The notes under the pieces were generated by a model. It was not told the origin of the DNA. It saw only the letters and a list, made by a program, of their open reading frames with translations, and did no database searches. Below are positions 34,174-45,699 of a stretch of DNA of 64,000 nucleotides, in pieces. The DNA comes from Chrysomallon squamiferum (lineage: Eukaryota > Mollusca > Gastropoda > Neomphalida > Peltospiridae), in NCBI GenBank assembly GCA_012295275.1, contig CM022678.1:12483329-12547328 (forward strand). Direction: 5' to 3'. The position numbers and the translations under genes are program-made. Every line of letters starts with the position of its first letter. The first letter of the stretch is position 1.

Positions 34174-36290
34174 CTAGATTAGAAAATACAAATATGTAAA
34201 CATGAAACTAATAATGACATTATTAACAGATGGTTATGTTATCTCGTATTAAATTTGTTTTTTATTTTTATTTAATGTACTTAATTTGTTTAATTTTCTA
34301 ACATAAAATGCTTAATGGGTTGTTTCACTGTCATAGGTGCACATGTATTTTTATGCTGTTTTTTTTTTTCTCATTACTTCATTATTAGCAAAGGTTCAGT
34401 GCAAGTATAAACAAAGAAAATAATTGAAATGGTATAAAAGAATGTTCTCCAGAAATTTATTTTAAATATTATCAGTGACTTTATAGGGAAAATTGGACAA
34501 ATAGAATGATAATAATAATAATAATAATAATAATTACAGTCTCAAAAATCCCAAAAATTAACATTCAAATACCTCATACTTCTTTTATAATGAACTTCCT
34601 TCAACCACATCGAACGCACTACCGAAAAAAATAATTATGAACTAATTACCGCAAAGAAACATACAATAACATTATTATCTATTTTATTTTTATCTTTATT
34701 TTTTCCGCATATTGAAGTGCACTAAACAACTTTATTGACAGCCATTTGTAACAAAGTGCATTTTATTTCAGTATTAAAGAATTTTCACCATATCCTATTT
34801 ACTTAATTATTTGAAAAATATGAAATGGTGTTTATATATTTAGATAATAAAAATGCGTGAAAATTTGATATAAATAAATAAATAAATAAATAAATACAAA
34901 ATATTCTTCTGAAATTATTTCATTTAAATTTTAAAACATACTTTCTTGTTATTATTTTTATGTGTTTGTACTTCTTGATTCACCTATTATGTCTGAGTGA
35001 ATAATACAGTTAATGTGTATAACATCATTAATACTGAAAAAAAGATCTGTTACCCGCCAGTAGTTCACTTTTCAGAGAGACAGGTTAACAAACAACAAAA
35101 ATGGTTATTAACAAGTAGAAGCATATTTCCATTTTAAATTCTTTAGCATTTCTTTTAGTTTGTATTAACCCCCACACACACAAAAACAAAAACCATTCTT
35201 CTTTTTCTTCTTCTTCTTCTTATTATTATAGTGCCTGACACAATTTATCACCTATGTTCCATGTTTCGTTGTCACATTAATATCTGACACAAAGTTAAGA
35301 GTATGTTACACATCAGTAAACAAACAAATTAGATATCAAACATTGTGTGGGTGTCACTCAGTCATTCTTAAGCACAAAGTGAAATATTAAAAACAAAAAT
35401 AAATAAAAATATAGCCGACATTTTAAAAAATGTAACTAGATATTAAACTGGATACTTCACTGGAGATCTATAGTCATGTGGTTTAAATCCAGATGTTAGA
35501 GATCATGTTTTGACTTTCCTTTATTCTGCATGTTCAAGTTAGATGGAGCAATGGCCCAATTCACAACAAACACAGGGAAACATTTTTCAAGCTCTAGAAT
35601 TAGAATGAAATGTTCAGAACTGGATAACAATATATTTTTTGAAAACCATTTTCCTCAATATGTTCACACCTCCGTATTGACTGTCCTCAGTATTTGATAA
35701 ATGGAAATAAGAATTAGAAAAATAAAATTATAACCAGCAGAAGGATGGGGCAGCTTATCAAGGCCTGAGTAACTTTTTGCCTTTAAACCATAGATTTTCT
35801 TAATTTTAAAGGATAAATAAACAAGAATGCATGTTTATTAGAATAATATATTTTAATTATATGTTTGTGTACAGGGTGGGAATATATATGTCAATTAAGA
35901 GACAAACTGATCGTGCAGGTTGCGCAAGGAAAGTTGGTAACTGCTATTTAGTGCCAAAGTCTTGTGATTGGGAATATGGTGATAAGCTTAATTCTTTGCT
36001 AAACCCAACCATCAAAACTCGTCCAGAGAAAACCATGTACGGCCATTACTTTCATATTGATATATATTGTTTTTCCAATATGCACTGAATGCATCATATT
36101 TTTCAAAAGTTTGTTGGTGGAGCACGCCTCTAAATCCACCTAACAGGATGCGGTGTCTGTGGTGCTTATCCACTCAACATTTGCCTCCAGTTGCTGACCT
36201 GCTTTTCTGACTATCTTAGCATCCATTCTTGTACTTCCTAGAACCACACCTGAGTTTAAGAGAGTTATGTCTGTTATAAAAGAAAGAAAG
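34174..36290. other. AT-rich stretch, no assigned gene
   Basis: Contains (AAT)n at 34508-34534, (AAAT)n at 34872-34897 and (TTC)n at 35199-35220. A small minus-strand patch at 34570-34620 has plausible splice borders but only 15 codons. The plus-strand open frame at 35831-36088 has a protein-like middle (KRQTDRAGCARKVGNCYLVP) but no recognised family; it may be retroelement debris given the relic next to it. Confidence 0.4.
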
Positions 36291-36329
36291 AAAGAAAAAA
36301 ACCTTTAAAGGTAGAAGTTCAGGTATAAC

Positions 36330-36880
36330 TCAGTGGGTGTTGTGTTGACAAATTTGTTGTATTGTTGACATATTTCACAATGTGCACAGTTGTCCATACA
36401 GTCATCACTCATGCTTTTCCAGAAATAAATGCCTCCCTAACATGTGCTACCCCTTGGTAACTCATTATCATTGACAGGCTGTAGAAGTTTTGCTTTCTGA
36501 TACACCTTGACCACGTTCACTGGAGTAGCATCAAAAGATTAACAGTAATTTATGAGTCTGTCTCTTTCTGAAGAGCACTGGGATGTCTTGCGAGTTGTTC
36601 TTCTTTTAGAGTAATTCTCAGAGTATTTGCCTTCAGTCAATCTTCGTGATAATCAGTGGTGTAAATCAAAATGAAGGGTCTCATCAATGGGCTTTGGTCC
36701 TGACAAACACTTCAGATATATGTTATTATAGCACTTTAATAAAAAGACTGCGGCACAATGCAACATGTTTCTAAGAAAAGACATGCATAAGCCTACAGTA
36801 GGATTATAGCTACTAAAAGAATTATCAATGATAAATCCACCTTCAATGATGTCTTCAGCTCCATTTAACAAGCAATGAAT
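36330..36880 (-). mobile_element. Second retroelement relic: integrase zinc-binding domain
   Basis: On the minus strand at about 36460-36330 a frame reads GGIYFWKSMSDDCMDNCAHC followed by EICQQYNK, matching the FW...C-x2-C part of the retroelement integrase H2C2 finger. The upstream histidines are blurred by a stop. The minus-strand open frame at 36871-36653 is adjacent and could be more of the same element, but I do not recognise it. The copy is heavily decayed. Confidence 0.65.
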
Positions 36881-37435
36881 ATCTCTATTTTCAAGATGGG
36901 AGTAGTGATCAAGTACCCAGACAAATGTTTCTCCCAGTTATGACTCCACCTGTCTACAATTTTAAATGAGTTTTTATGAATCTCTATTTGTAGTGATGTT
37001 TAATTAGTTTTAATAGATATATGCTGTATAAAATAATTACCACAAATAGAATACAGAACTGCACCTGAAAATAATCACAGAGTGGGGGAAAGAACACTTG
37101 TAAGGGGAACAAATATCTGGCGGGAAAGTTTGTTCTCTAACACCAGTTCTAAGCTATAAAGGAATTGAGAGTTAGGAACAAAATATTTGACACTTTTTAT
37201 TGGTAGATAAGTTTCTTTGTTTATTTTCTTATGTTTAATTTTATTTTTTGTTTGTTTTATTCATTGTTTTTCAAATTTCTAATATGTCTTTACAATTTAA
37301 TAATAAAAACAATTTTGATCAGGATACCAAGCTTTTATTATAATATTATATATAAATATATATGCATCTCTCTCTCTGTCTCTCTCTGTCTCTCTCTCTT
37401 ATCTCAACAAATAAGCAAGCAACTACAGAACTAAC

Positions 37436-37762
37436 ATGAATAGGAATCCCAAAATATCATTCCCATCTATATCATCACAATCGGCACCAACTGCCCAGTC
37501 ACCATCCCCGTCACCGTCTCCACAATCAGGTACAAAAACATTTTTGGTGGAACGTCTCATAAGAATGAAATGCATTCAGAGTGTTCAACATTATCTAACC
37601 AAATGGGTTGGTTATCCTACACCTACATGGGAACCACATACACACTTTGAGCCAGATCTTTTGAAGGACTTTCATATCCACAGTCTGGACGCAGACGAAA
37701 AAGGGGCCGTAAATATTTGTCATAGTTATGTCAAAACCCAGTTTTCCCTGTTAGACCCTTGA
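37436..37762 (+). CDS. Chromodomain-like open frame
   Basis: Residues about 1-35 are serine/proline-rich (SPSPSPSPQSG). Residues about 36-80 match a chromodomain: FLVERLIRMK, then YLTKWVGYPTPTWEPHTHFE and LLKDFH, with the aromatic Y/W/W positions of the methyl-lysine cage present but a shortened loop before TWEP. Chromodomains occur at the C-terminus of chromovirus integrases and in CBX proteins. The retroelement relic next door favours the first, though that relic lies on the other strand. The ATG is at 37436. Confidence 0.6.
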   Translation: MNRNPKISFPSISSQSAPTAQSPSPSPSPQSGTKTFLVERLIRMKCIQSVQHYLTKWVGYPTPTWEPHTHFEPDLLKDFHIHSLDADEKGAVNICHSYVKTQFSLLDP

Positions 37763-37790
37763 CAGCCATGAGACTTAATGGGAGTACTAA

Positions 37791-37958
37791 TGGGTGTTCT
37801 ATCATAGAATTGAGGTTGTTGATGGCACAACATATTTCAATTCTGGATCACCTACTGACGTATCCCATTGGTTTCATTTTGTCATAGGTTCTATCTGGGG
37901 GACACTTCTCGTTTGGCTAATGATTATTGCAGTGAAACTGGTTCAATTACTGAACTAA
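37791..37958 (+). pseudogene. Short open frame with a predicted membrane segment
   Basis: Between two stops a frame ends with FHFVIGSIWGTLLVWLMIIA then VKLVQLLN*. This is one clear hydrophobic helix followed by a basic residue, 30 bp after the chromodomain frame. It has no ATG. It may be element debris (a membrane-anchored tail) or chance. Low confidence. Confidence 0.3.
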
Positions 37959-38603
37959 ACTAAATATATTGTTCTCAAAAACATATAAATGCACTATGAG
38001 AACGGAACTGAAAATGGCAAATGCCAAACATTTATCCTCATTTAGAAGATACTCATTTTAGCAATGTCATAAAAGGAATAGAATCAAATTATGACGCTAT
38101 TCACCAGACCACAGCCACTATTTCACAAAGTATACTATCTCTACGATCATCTATTATCTCAATCACTTGCCCTTCATACATGAATATGAATTTCAACTCT
38201 AGGAAGTTACACTGTCTCTTCCAGCAACCATTTACTGCTTATGTATTATGCCAAAAGCAGATTAAAATAAAATATATTTAACTCTTTGATAATCAAAGCG
38301 TTGTCAAGTTACAATCCATCCAATCTAACAACAGACACATAATTAATTAAAATGCCTAAATACATTAATACGTAACTATATGAGCTATAAAATAACGCAC
38401 AGACCAGTGTCCAGTTACAATGCAGGCTGACCAGGAATAAACTCTTCAGAACTTTATCTCTCTTTCATTTTTGTTTTTGACTGGACCTCATTGCTTTCAC
38501 TGCAAAAGTAGTTCCATAGCAAAACAATAACCAAGGAAAAAAATAATCATGGTTATAAACACACATATATACTAGGGTAAATAAAATATAATAAATAAAT
38601 AAG

Positions 38604-38726
<123 letters not shown>

Positions 38727-39059
38727 AAAAAAAATGTTTATCTCAAGGGAATAAAGCTGATACAACCAATAGTGAACTTTAGTCTTGACAAAACAGATTA
38801 ACAACACAGATTAGTTAGTCTTGTTTCGCTCTCTCGTGTTTTGATAACAAGTTCGTTACACAAACTGAACCCAGATAACAAATATTTCAAACTGTTGCCA
38901 TAGAACTTTTTGAATTTACAATATATACTACAGTTAAATCAAAAGCAATTAAACAAATGACTTGGAATTTCAGACCATGAAACCTTTGATCACAATGAAA
39001 TTAGAAATTACAGAACACTCCAGTTTTTACATACTAAAATAGTCAATGAATTAGTATTA

Positions 39060-39321
39060 TTAATATTAGCAGTGGAAGAAGTAACACCAATAATAGTAGT
39101 AACACCAATAGTAGTAGTAACAACAATAGTTGTAATAGTCGTAGTTGCACCTGTAGTAGTAGTAGTTATAGTTGTCGTAATAGTAGTAATTATAGCAGTA
39201 GTAATAATACTAACAGTAGCAGTAATGGTAGTGTGTCTGTGTGCGCATGAGTGCGTGCGTACATGTGATTTATTAAAAACTTGAAAGATTATCATCATTC
39301 AGCACATTAAAGGAAAAATGC

Positions 39322-39368
<47 letters not shown>

Positions 39369-40250
39369 TGCATGCAGAAGGCTGAATTGTACTGACTATC
39401 TCTTGTTAATAAATTTAAGATAGCCAAGAAAACTTTGCTCTTGACAAAACAGATGAGGAGGTTATGTTATTGCTAGCAGGTGTTTTATTAATAAATTAAT
39501 TATACACGAATTGAACAGATATAACTAAATATAAATAGATTAAATAAATGATATTGTTAATCAAAGAAAAATTTTATCATAAAGAAATTTCAGTTTACAA
39601 GACAAGAGTTGTAGCAGTAACTCTAATAGAAATTGTTATAAAAATAGTAATAGCAGTAGTAGTAATAATAGTAGTGGTGGTGGTGGTGGTGGTAGTAGTA
39701 GTAATAGCAGCAACAGTAGTAGTAGTAAAAGCTGTAGTAGCTGTAGCATTAGTAGTAGTAATAGCAGTAGTAGTAGTTGTAGCAGCAGAGTAGAATTAAC
39801 AAATGTAGTATTAGAAGTGCTATTAACAGAATGGTAGTAGAAGTAACTTGAAGTAATAATAGTAGCAGTAGTAGCTAATAGTAGACGTATTGACAGTGGT
39901 AGTAGTAGTAGCACTAGAATTAGAAGTAGTTTTATCAAATATAGTAACACTAGTTAAAGTAGTTGCAGTACTAATAACAGTTTAATGATATTGATATTAG
40001 TAGTTGTAATAAACCTGTAGAAGCAACAGTACAATTACCAGTTGTAGTAATAATAGTATTAGTAGTAACAGTAGTACTGGTAGAATTACAAGTAGTGTTA
40101 TCAACCACAGTAACAATAGTTAAAGTAGTACTACTATTAGTTTAGTAGTATTGATGGTAGTAAAGCTGTAGCAACAGCAGTAATATTGTAGTAATTGTAG
40201 TGGTAGTAGTGTCAGTAGTAATAATAGCTGTAGTAGTAGTTGTTGTTTGT
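39060..40250. repeat. Degenerate (TAG/GTA)n trinucleotide array
   Basis: More than 1 kb is dominated by GTAGTA/TAGTAG/AATAGT triplets with substitutions, interrupted by (TG)n at 39327-39366 and unique DNA. The long open frames here are artefacts of the triplet period. The reverse-complement motif (CTA/ACT)n fills intron 1 of the second transporter gene. Confidence 0.9.
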
Positions 40251-40522
40251 TCTATTTGTAAAATGTAATACAAGTTAACAGCAGCGAGAATGTTACAAAA
40301 ATGTTGTAGTAGCTATTGCATTACGGGTAACAGTGGTTGTAATAAGTAAATATACAAATACCCTAACCCACCCGTTATTTAAACAAAACCGGACCTGGAC
40401 GTTGTATTCCATGTTAAAGAGAAAAGATAATTGTGTATTGTTGATTAGTAATCTTTCTTACTTGACGTAAACAATTATCAGTTTACTAAATAAGGCCATG
40501 GATTTTAACTGAAATACCTCAC

Positions 40523-40686
40523 CTGAGTTTTATCTCCATCACGAGACGGTCAAAGTTCTCTTCAAACGGGTATATTAGATCACGTATTTGTGTTTTGTCT
40601 CATAGAACTGAAAACTGGTTTCCACGGTAACACAGCCTCATTGTCATCTCTTTGTTAGAAAATATCCAACCTGGTAAGAACTCCAT
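40523..40686 (-). CDS. Candidate first exon with one in-frame TGA, unrecognised
   Basis: The frame starts at an ATG (40686) and reads MEFLPGWIFSNKEMTMRLCY then RGNQFSVL, a TGA at 40602-40600, then DKTQIRDLIYPFEENFDRLV and MEIKLR, ending at a clean donor CTCAG|GTGAGG. The sequence on both sides of the TGA looks like one protein, so a point mutation, a sequence error or (less likely) selenocysteine decoding must be considered. It may be the 5' exon of the coiled-coil gene at 32756-34173; the joining exons are not found. Confidence 0.42.
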
Positions 40687-41637
40687 TTTGTTTTATAAAA
40701 GTTGCATTTAATCTCTCTCTCATTATTATTATTAATGTATTTATTTATTTATTTATTTTTATTAAAAGTAGTGTTTGGCGATATGCTGTCGCATTGATCC
40801 TTCTCAATGTCAGTTTCAGATTATTTTATCAAAGGTCGTGGTATCTGGTTAGTAGTTACCGGGATAATGTACCCGTCCCGCTGCGTCAAAACATTTATTT
40901 TCTTCCATTCTGTTAATGCTTAAACCATACGAACTGAATCTAGAAAACTGTAGATTTAAAATGTGTACAGTTCGATCTAAATAAAGTATTTTGTACTCAT
41001 TCAGCAGCAATGTCATTCTATACAATCGTAACAATCTACAATCATACAATGTATTCAAATGTGACTTCATTATCATCAAAATAAACACATCTACTTCCGT
41101 TCCGTTTTAAATTGTTCAAGGGTCGGCTTACTAAAGATATTACTTAGCATGGCAGGAACAGTGATGTGAGAAATTACCTGCAGGACTTACGACATAACAA
41201 ACTTAAAAATTTTAGTTTTTATTCTATTTATTTATTTACTTATTCAGTAGCAATATAATTTGTTTATTTTGAGATTTTTAAAACCTGACTTCGTAATCAT
41301 TCTACTGAACACATTACTTCGCTCTAGGTCACGTTTCGAGTTTGCTCGATCGTGAAAATGTGGGCTGGGTTACGTAGCATGACACGAATAGTGGTGTGCA
41401 TAATTACCTTGCAGCATTCATGGACATTCACATATGTTCAGTTTGTAGTAGTCCTGCAAATAAATAAACAAATAAACAGTTTACATAGTATATATAAATA
41501 TATGATATATTCTAACATATTTATTGTTTCATTTATTTGTTTGTATAGACGGTTGGCCGTTTGAATTAAGTGCAATTAATGTGTAATTTTTGCCTCTAGT
41601 CAGTTGTTTTCAACTGCTATTCTTCATTATCTCATAT

Positions 41638-41680
<43 letters not shown>

Positions 41681-41860
41681 TAGTTACATTTTTCTTTCTC
41701 TATATTTTCTTTTTCTAACATTCTCTCATTCTTGTATTATTATTGTTATTATTATTTAGTTACATTTTCCTTTTTATATAATTTCTTTTTGTAACTTTCT
41801 CTCATTCTTCCCTGTTCTTGCTATTATTATTATTATTATTATTATTAATATTATTCACAG
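40687..41860. other. Intergenic stretch between divergent genes
   Basis: AT-rich DNA with (TTTA)n at 40736-40760 and (TTA)n at 41648-41680. The region separates the minus-strand candidate first exon and the plus-strand RING gene. Two partly similar segments (about 41130-41230 and 41370-41470; GTTACGTAGCATGACACGAATAGTG versus a related TTAGCATGGCAGGAACAGTG block) suggest an old local duplication. Confidence 0.4.
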
Positions 41861-41862
41861 AT

Positions 41863-43441
41863 ATGGCAACAGCTTCAAACTTTGATGATAATTTATCTTG
41901 CTGTCTTTGCATTGACATTTTCGACAAGCCACGAGTTCTTTCTTGTGGACATTCATTTTGTTCTAAATGCCTGCAGGACTTCATCAGTCACAATTACAAC
42001 AACGATGATACAGAAATAAGCTGCCCATTCTGCAGGCAGAACGAAACCAGTGTATACGTGGGCAGCTCAGTTTCCTATAAACAAGGTACTGGTCGATGCC
42101 ATTAATGATCAGCTACAATTAAAGTTTTGTGAGTCAGCTGTGTTTAGGTTTATTACAATAAAATAATTAAAACAGATACAGTGATTATTTAACTGAAAAT
42201 ATTTATGTCGAGTATTAACCATTGCAGCATAAAGGAATAAAGGACACTTTTTCCATAACATTTTTCTACTAGCATTTTAAATTAGTTGATAAAATCAATT
42301 CTATAGTTCTTCATATTGCATGAATATCTTTATTAATAGTAGTAATACTAGTTCTGTTATTATTATTATTAATATTATTATTTGTTTATTTACCTCAGAT
42401 AAAAAGGGAGGTCACATTTCACTTTTGAGTTCTGTTTCTGAGAGTCTCAAAAACTTTAAAGAAATTCTTCAGACAGAGATGGATGATAAGATTGAGCAAC
42501 TTTGCCAAGCCGTCGATATCAACGTCATGGACACTGCAGAAGAGGTCAGAAGGATTGGTAACACACTAATCACAGATTTCACAGCCGCAGTCCACAAACA
42601 ACAAGATAGGCTAATAAGAGAAATAGAAAAATCTCAGAACTTTGTAAACTCAGAAATAGACAAATTGTTCAGAGAACACAAACATCTGATTGATGAAAAT
42701 GAAAAGTTGATAAAACTGGGTGAACATTTGCTAAAAGAAAAATCAGAGTCAGACATAAAATTAAACCTTCCAAAATTCACCAAACTTACAAACACAACTT
42801 CAAAGTTTCTGTCAATATCTCTTTTACAACTGGAAAAAGCAGAATTCAAAATAATTCTCAGAAAATCTCATAAAAAGAAAGAAATGTTTGTGCACATTGG
42901 CGAAATTTCCACAAATCTCCAAACAGACACACAGATAGACAGAGTGACAAATACACTCAAACACACAGTCACCATTAACACAAAAACACAAGAAGATGAA
43001 AACAATCCTCTTGTGTATTCCATCCTGGTGTCAGGTGAGGACAAGAGTAAAATTGTTGTTAGTGATAGTAGGAATAGATGTGTAAAGTGTTTTTGTTTAA
43101 CATGTAAATCACTGATAAACAAATACATAACTTCCTCTCGACCACACGGTCTTGCAGAATCATGTGATCAGCAGGGTGATGTTGTTGTTGTTCTGCCAGG
43201 TGAAAAGAAAATATTATTTTTAAATTCAGGAAACTTCAAACCGATCAAAACAATTAGAACTGATAAAAAGTATGACTATATCGCTGTATTATCTGGCAAC
43301 CATCTCGAGGTCACTGAGTGGTTTAATCAGTGCTTTGACATACTGACAGACAGTGGTCAGCTCGTTAATTCTATCTCAGCAGATTTGATTCCTGAACCGC
43401 TGTATCTCATAGTTCATGATCAGTGTCTGGTTGTTGTGTAA
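41863..43441 (+). CDS. RING-finger/coiled-coil protein (TRIM-like), C-terminus disrupted
   Basis: Exons 41863-42085 and 42399-43441 join at matching phase (G|AT) to give 421 residues. A C3HC4 RING lies at about 13-57 (C13, C16, C28, H30, C33, C36, C54, C57), typical of E3 ubiquitin ligases. No B-box follows. A long helical, charged coiled coil spans about 75-235, then beta-rich sequence resembling the start of an NHL-type propeller (DKSKIVVSDSRNRCVKCF, then PHGLAESCDQQGDVVVVLPG). The frame ends at TAA 43439-43441. Propeller-like sequence carries on in another frame to 43710 with one more stop, so the tail is broken. The RING half looks intact. Likely a member of an expanded invertebrate TRIM-like family; substrate unknown. 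Confidence 0.8.
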
Positions 43442-43710
43442 TGTCATCAGGTGATGTCAAATGGGAGTCACATGATTCAGACAAACTGAGAGACTTGAGA
43501 GTTGTTACATGTGACAGGAAGGGAAATATTTTTGTTTGTGACAGTGATATAAATTGTGTTGTTCAGTTGTCATGAGATGGTAACATTACACGTGACATCC
43601 TCACTGACCAGGATGGACTGTCCGAACCTTGGTGTGTCTGTTGTGATGACAACAAACTCTATGTGGAACAGAACAGAGAAATACAAATATTTACTTGGTG
43701 TAAAAAGTAA
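43442..43710 (+). pseudogene. Frame-shifted propeller tail of the TRIM-like gene
   Basis: Directly after the TAA a different frame (from ATG 43441) reads SSGDVKWESHDSDKLRDLRV then VTCDRKGNIFVCDSDINCVV, then a TGA, then DGNITRDILTDQDGLSEPWC and onward to a TAA at 43708-43710. DRKGNIFVCD is a classic NHL/propeller blade signature. It is the lost C-terminus of the preceding gene, separated by a two-base shift and a nonsense codon. Confidence 0.75.
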
Positions 43711-43843
43711 ACTTCAAACTGTCTGCTAACTTAGTTCACATTAACTGTTTTGAAGTTGAACGTCCACAGACATTTCTTTCTTTACATGAACTGATAAATA
43801 AACAGGAAATCAGTTAGTTATTTACTGTTAAGTAGTAATAGAT

Positions 43844-43874
<31 letters not shown>

Positions 43875-44248
43875 GTTATTTATTATTTATTTATTCTTAA
43901 TTAATGTCTTGTTTAACCTTACTAAATTACAAGATAAATTTTCAGAACAAATCAGTTATATTATTTATTGTAACATAATTAATTTAGTTAATTTGTTTGT
44001 TTACCTTTTTTCTAAGTATATTTATTCTTAATTAATGTCTTGTTTACGAGATAAAGTTCAAAACAAACTGATTTATTTTTTAAATTTTCACCCATTTTTG
44101 CCATTTAAATCTCTCCTTCCTTTCATCTAAACTATTGTTATTTTTGTTAAGTAGTTTATTTCAAATAATTGTATGATATTTAAAATATAGTTGTACATAC
44201 TCAAGTGTAAACAAACAAAATTGCAATAAAATATTCATATGGTAATAA

Positions 44249-44279
<31 letters not shown>

Positions 44280-45699
44280 CTCTCCTGTAATATAATTAAT
44301 GTGTATAATATCAATAATGTGGTACAAAGACGTCAGTAGTTCACTGTTGAGATTTATTATTAACAGCTAATACAGATTATTATTTTAGTGGATCCCAACA
44401 TTTTCAAGTATTCTTCTTTTTCTTTTTATTCTGCTTTATAAAATTCTCTCTTCAGACATTAAGTTAATTTTAAAAAGTGTTTAAAGCAAAACAAACAAAC
44501 AAACAAAAGTAAGGAAGTAATAAATCACACACACACACACACACATTCTTTTTTGATTTGTTTTTATTATTTTTTTTATTTCATTTGATTTAATTATATA
44601 TATTTTTTTAGTTCACTATTCAATATTAAACAAAACAGAAATGAGTTTTAGTTTTTCTTTGTTCCATTATTATTATTATTACTGATATTGATGTTGGTGT
44701 TGTTTTTTTAGAATCACCTGAAAGAACAGCTCACAGATTAGTAGTAAACAATATACATAGTAATAGACATATTACAGAAGAAAAAACATAAACAACAATG
44801 TACAACTTTACAGATACACACCCACCCGTTCTGCTTTTTCTGGGAAGGGTGGGTGAGGAAGAGTGGGAAGGGAATGTGGTTGGGATAGCTGGGGTGGGTA
44901 GGGCAACCGGTGTTGTGGAAGTAGCAAGTTAGGGTGAGGAAGGTGTCCCATGGCACTATGTTTGATAGTCATATACACTATACTGTTACAACACTGTGCA
45001 CTGACAAGTTAAAATTCTTCACTGACTTAAGTCCACTCTTTTTTTATTTATTTATTTACTTATTTTATTTTATTTTAATATATTTTATTATTATTTTTTT
45101 TTTTTAAAGAGGGTGGTTGAACACTCAGATCACTGGCTCCTATTTTTGGATGAGATATTAAACAGCTTTTTCTTAATTTATATTTTAAGCCTTTACTGGT
45201 TTATCACAAACCGTTGTGTGCACTTTCCTACCTATTTGAATAAAATTAGCCTATGAATGGCAGCAATTAAAGGATTCCTAGATTATAATTATCATGATTG
45301 TAAAATCACTGACACCAGTACAGAATAAAATAACCATTTATTCATTCATTCATGTTAAATGTTGACATTTAATAACTGTCAAACAGATAAATATAATAAT
45401 AAGTGGCATTAAATAGATATTCATTCATTTATTTATTCAAGTTGTGCACTAAATATTTAAAGTGAACTATTTTTGGTTATATAATGGTTAGTCAGAGTTT
45501 TGTCCCTTGGTATAAAAGACGTTTCAGTTATCGTCACACCATGCTAATTTCATGTTAATTCTAGTGATTACAAGCAAAATATTTTTTTTTTACTGAAGAT
45601 ATTATAGTATTAGAGCATTCACTGGGGTGGGAAAAGTTTGCTGGATTCTGTAACCTGACAAACTGAAGAGAAACCTATCAATATTACAGTACATATTAA
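43711..45699. other. AT-rich intergenic DNA with a G-rich island
   Basis: Contains (TTTA)n at 43843-43890, a partial duplication (about 43891-43960 and 44022-44075), (AT)n at 44252-44276, (AC)n at 44526-44544 and a G-quadruplex-like block at 44842-44903. No gene is seen. Confidence 0.5.
44842..44903 (+). other. G-rich island with G-quadruplex motif
   Basis: Several GGG runs occur in 62 bases: GGGAAGGGTGGG at 44842-44853 and GGGATAGCTGGGG then TGGGTAGGG at 44882-44903. The second block fits G3+N1-7 four times. Such G content is exceptional in this AT-rich window. Function is unknown. Confidence 0.75.

Noticed and set aside
39008-39950. Long valine/leucine- or threonine-rich open frames on both strands
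   Set aside because: They arise from the triplet period of the (TAG/GTA)n array; no start context, splice sites or family signal.
42634-43128. Minus-strand frames within the TRIM-like gene
   Set aside because: Shadows of the plus-strand coiled-coil exon.
44738-44956. 72-residue minus-strand frame rich in proline and histidine
   Set aside because: It is the C-rich complement of the G-rich island; no homology seen and no splice context.
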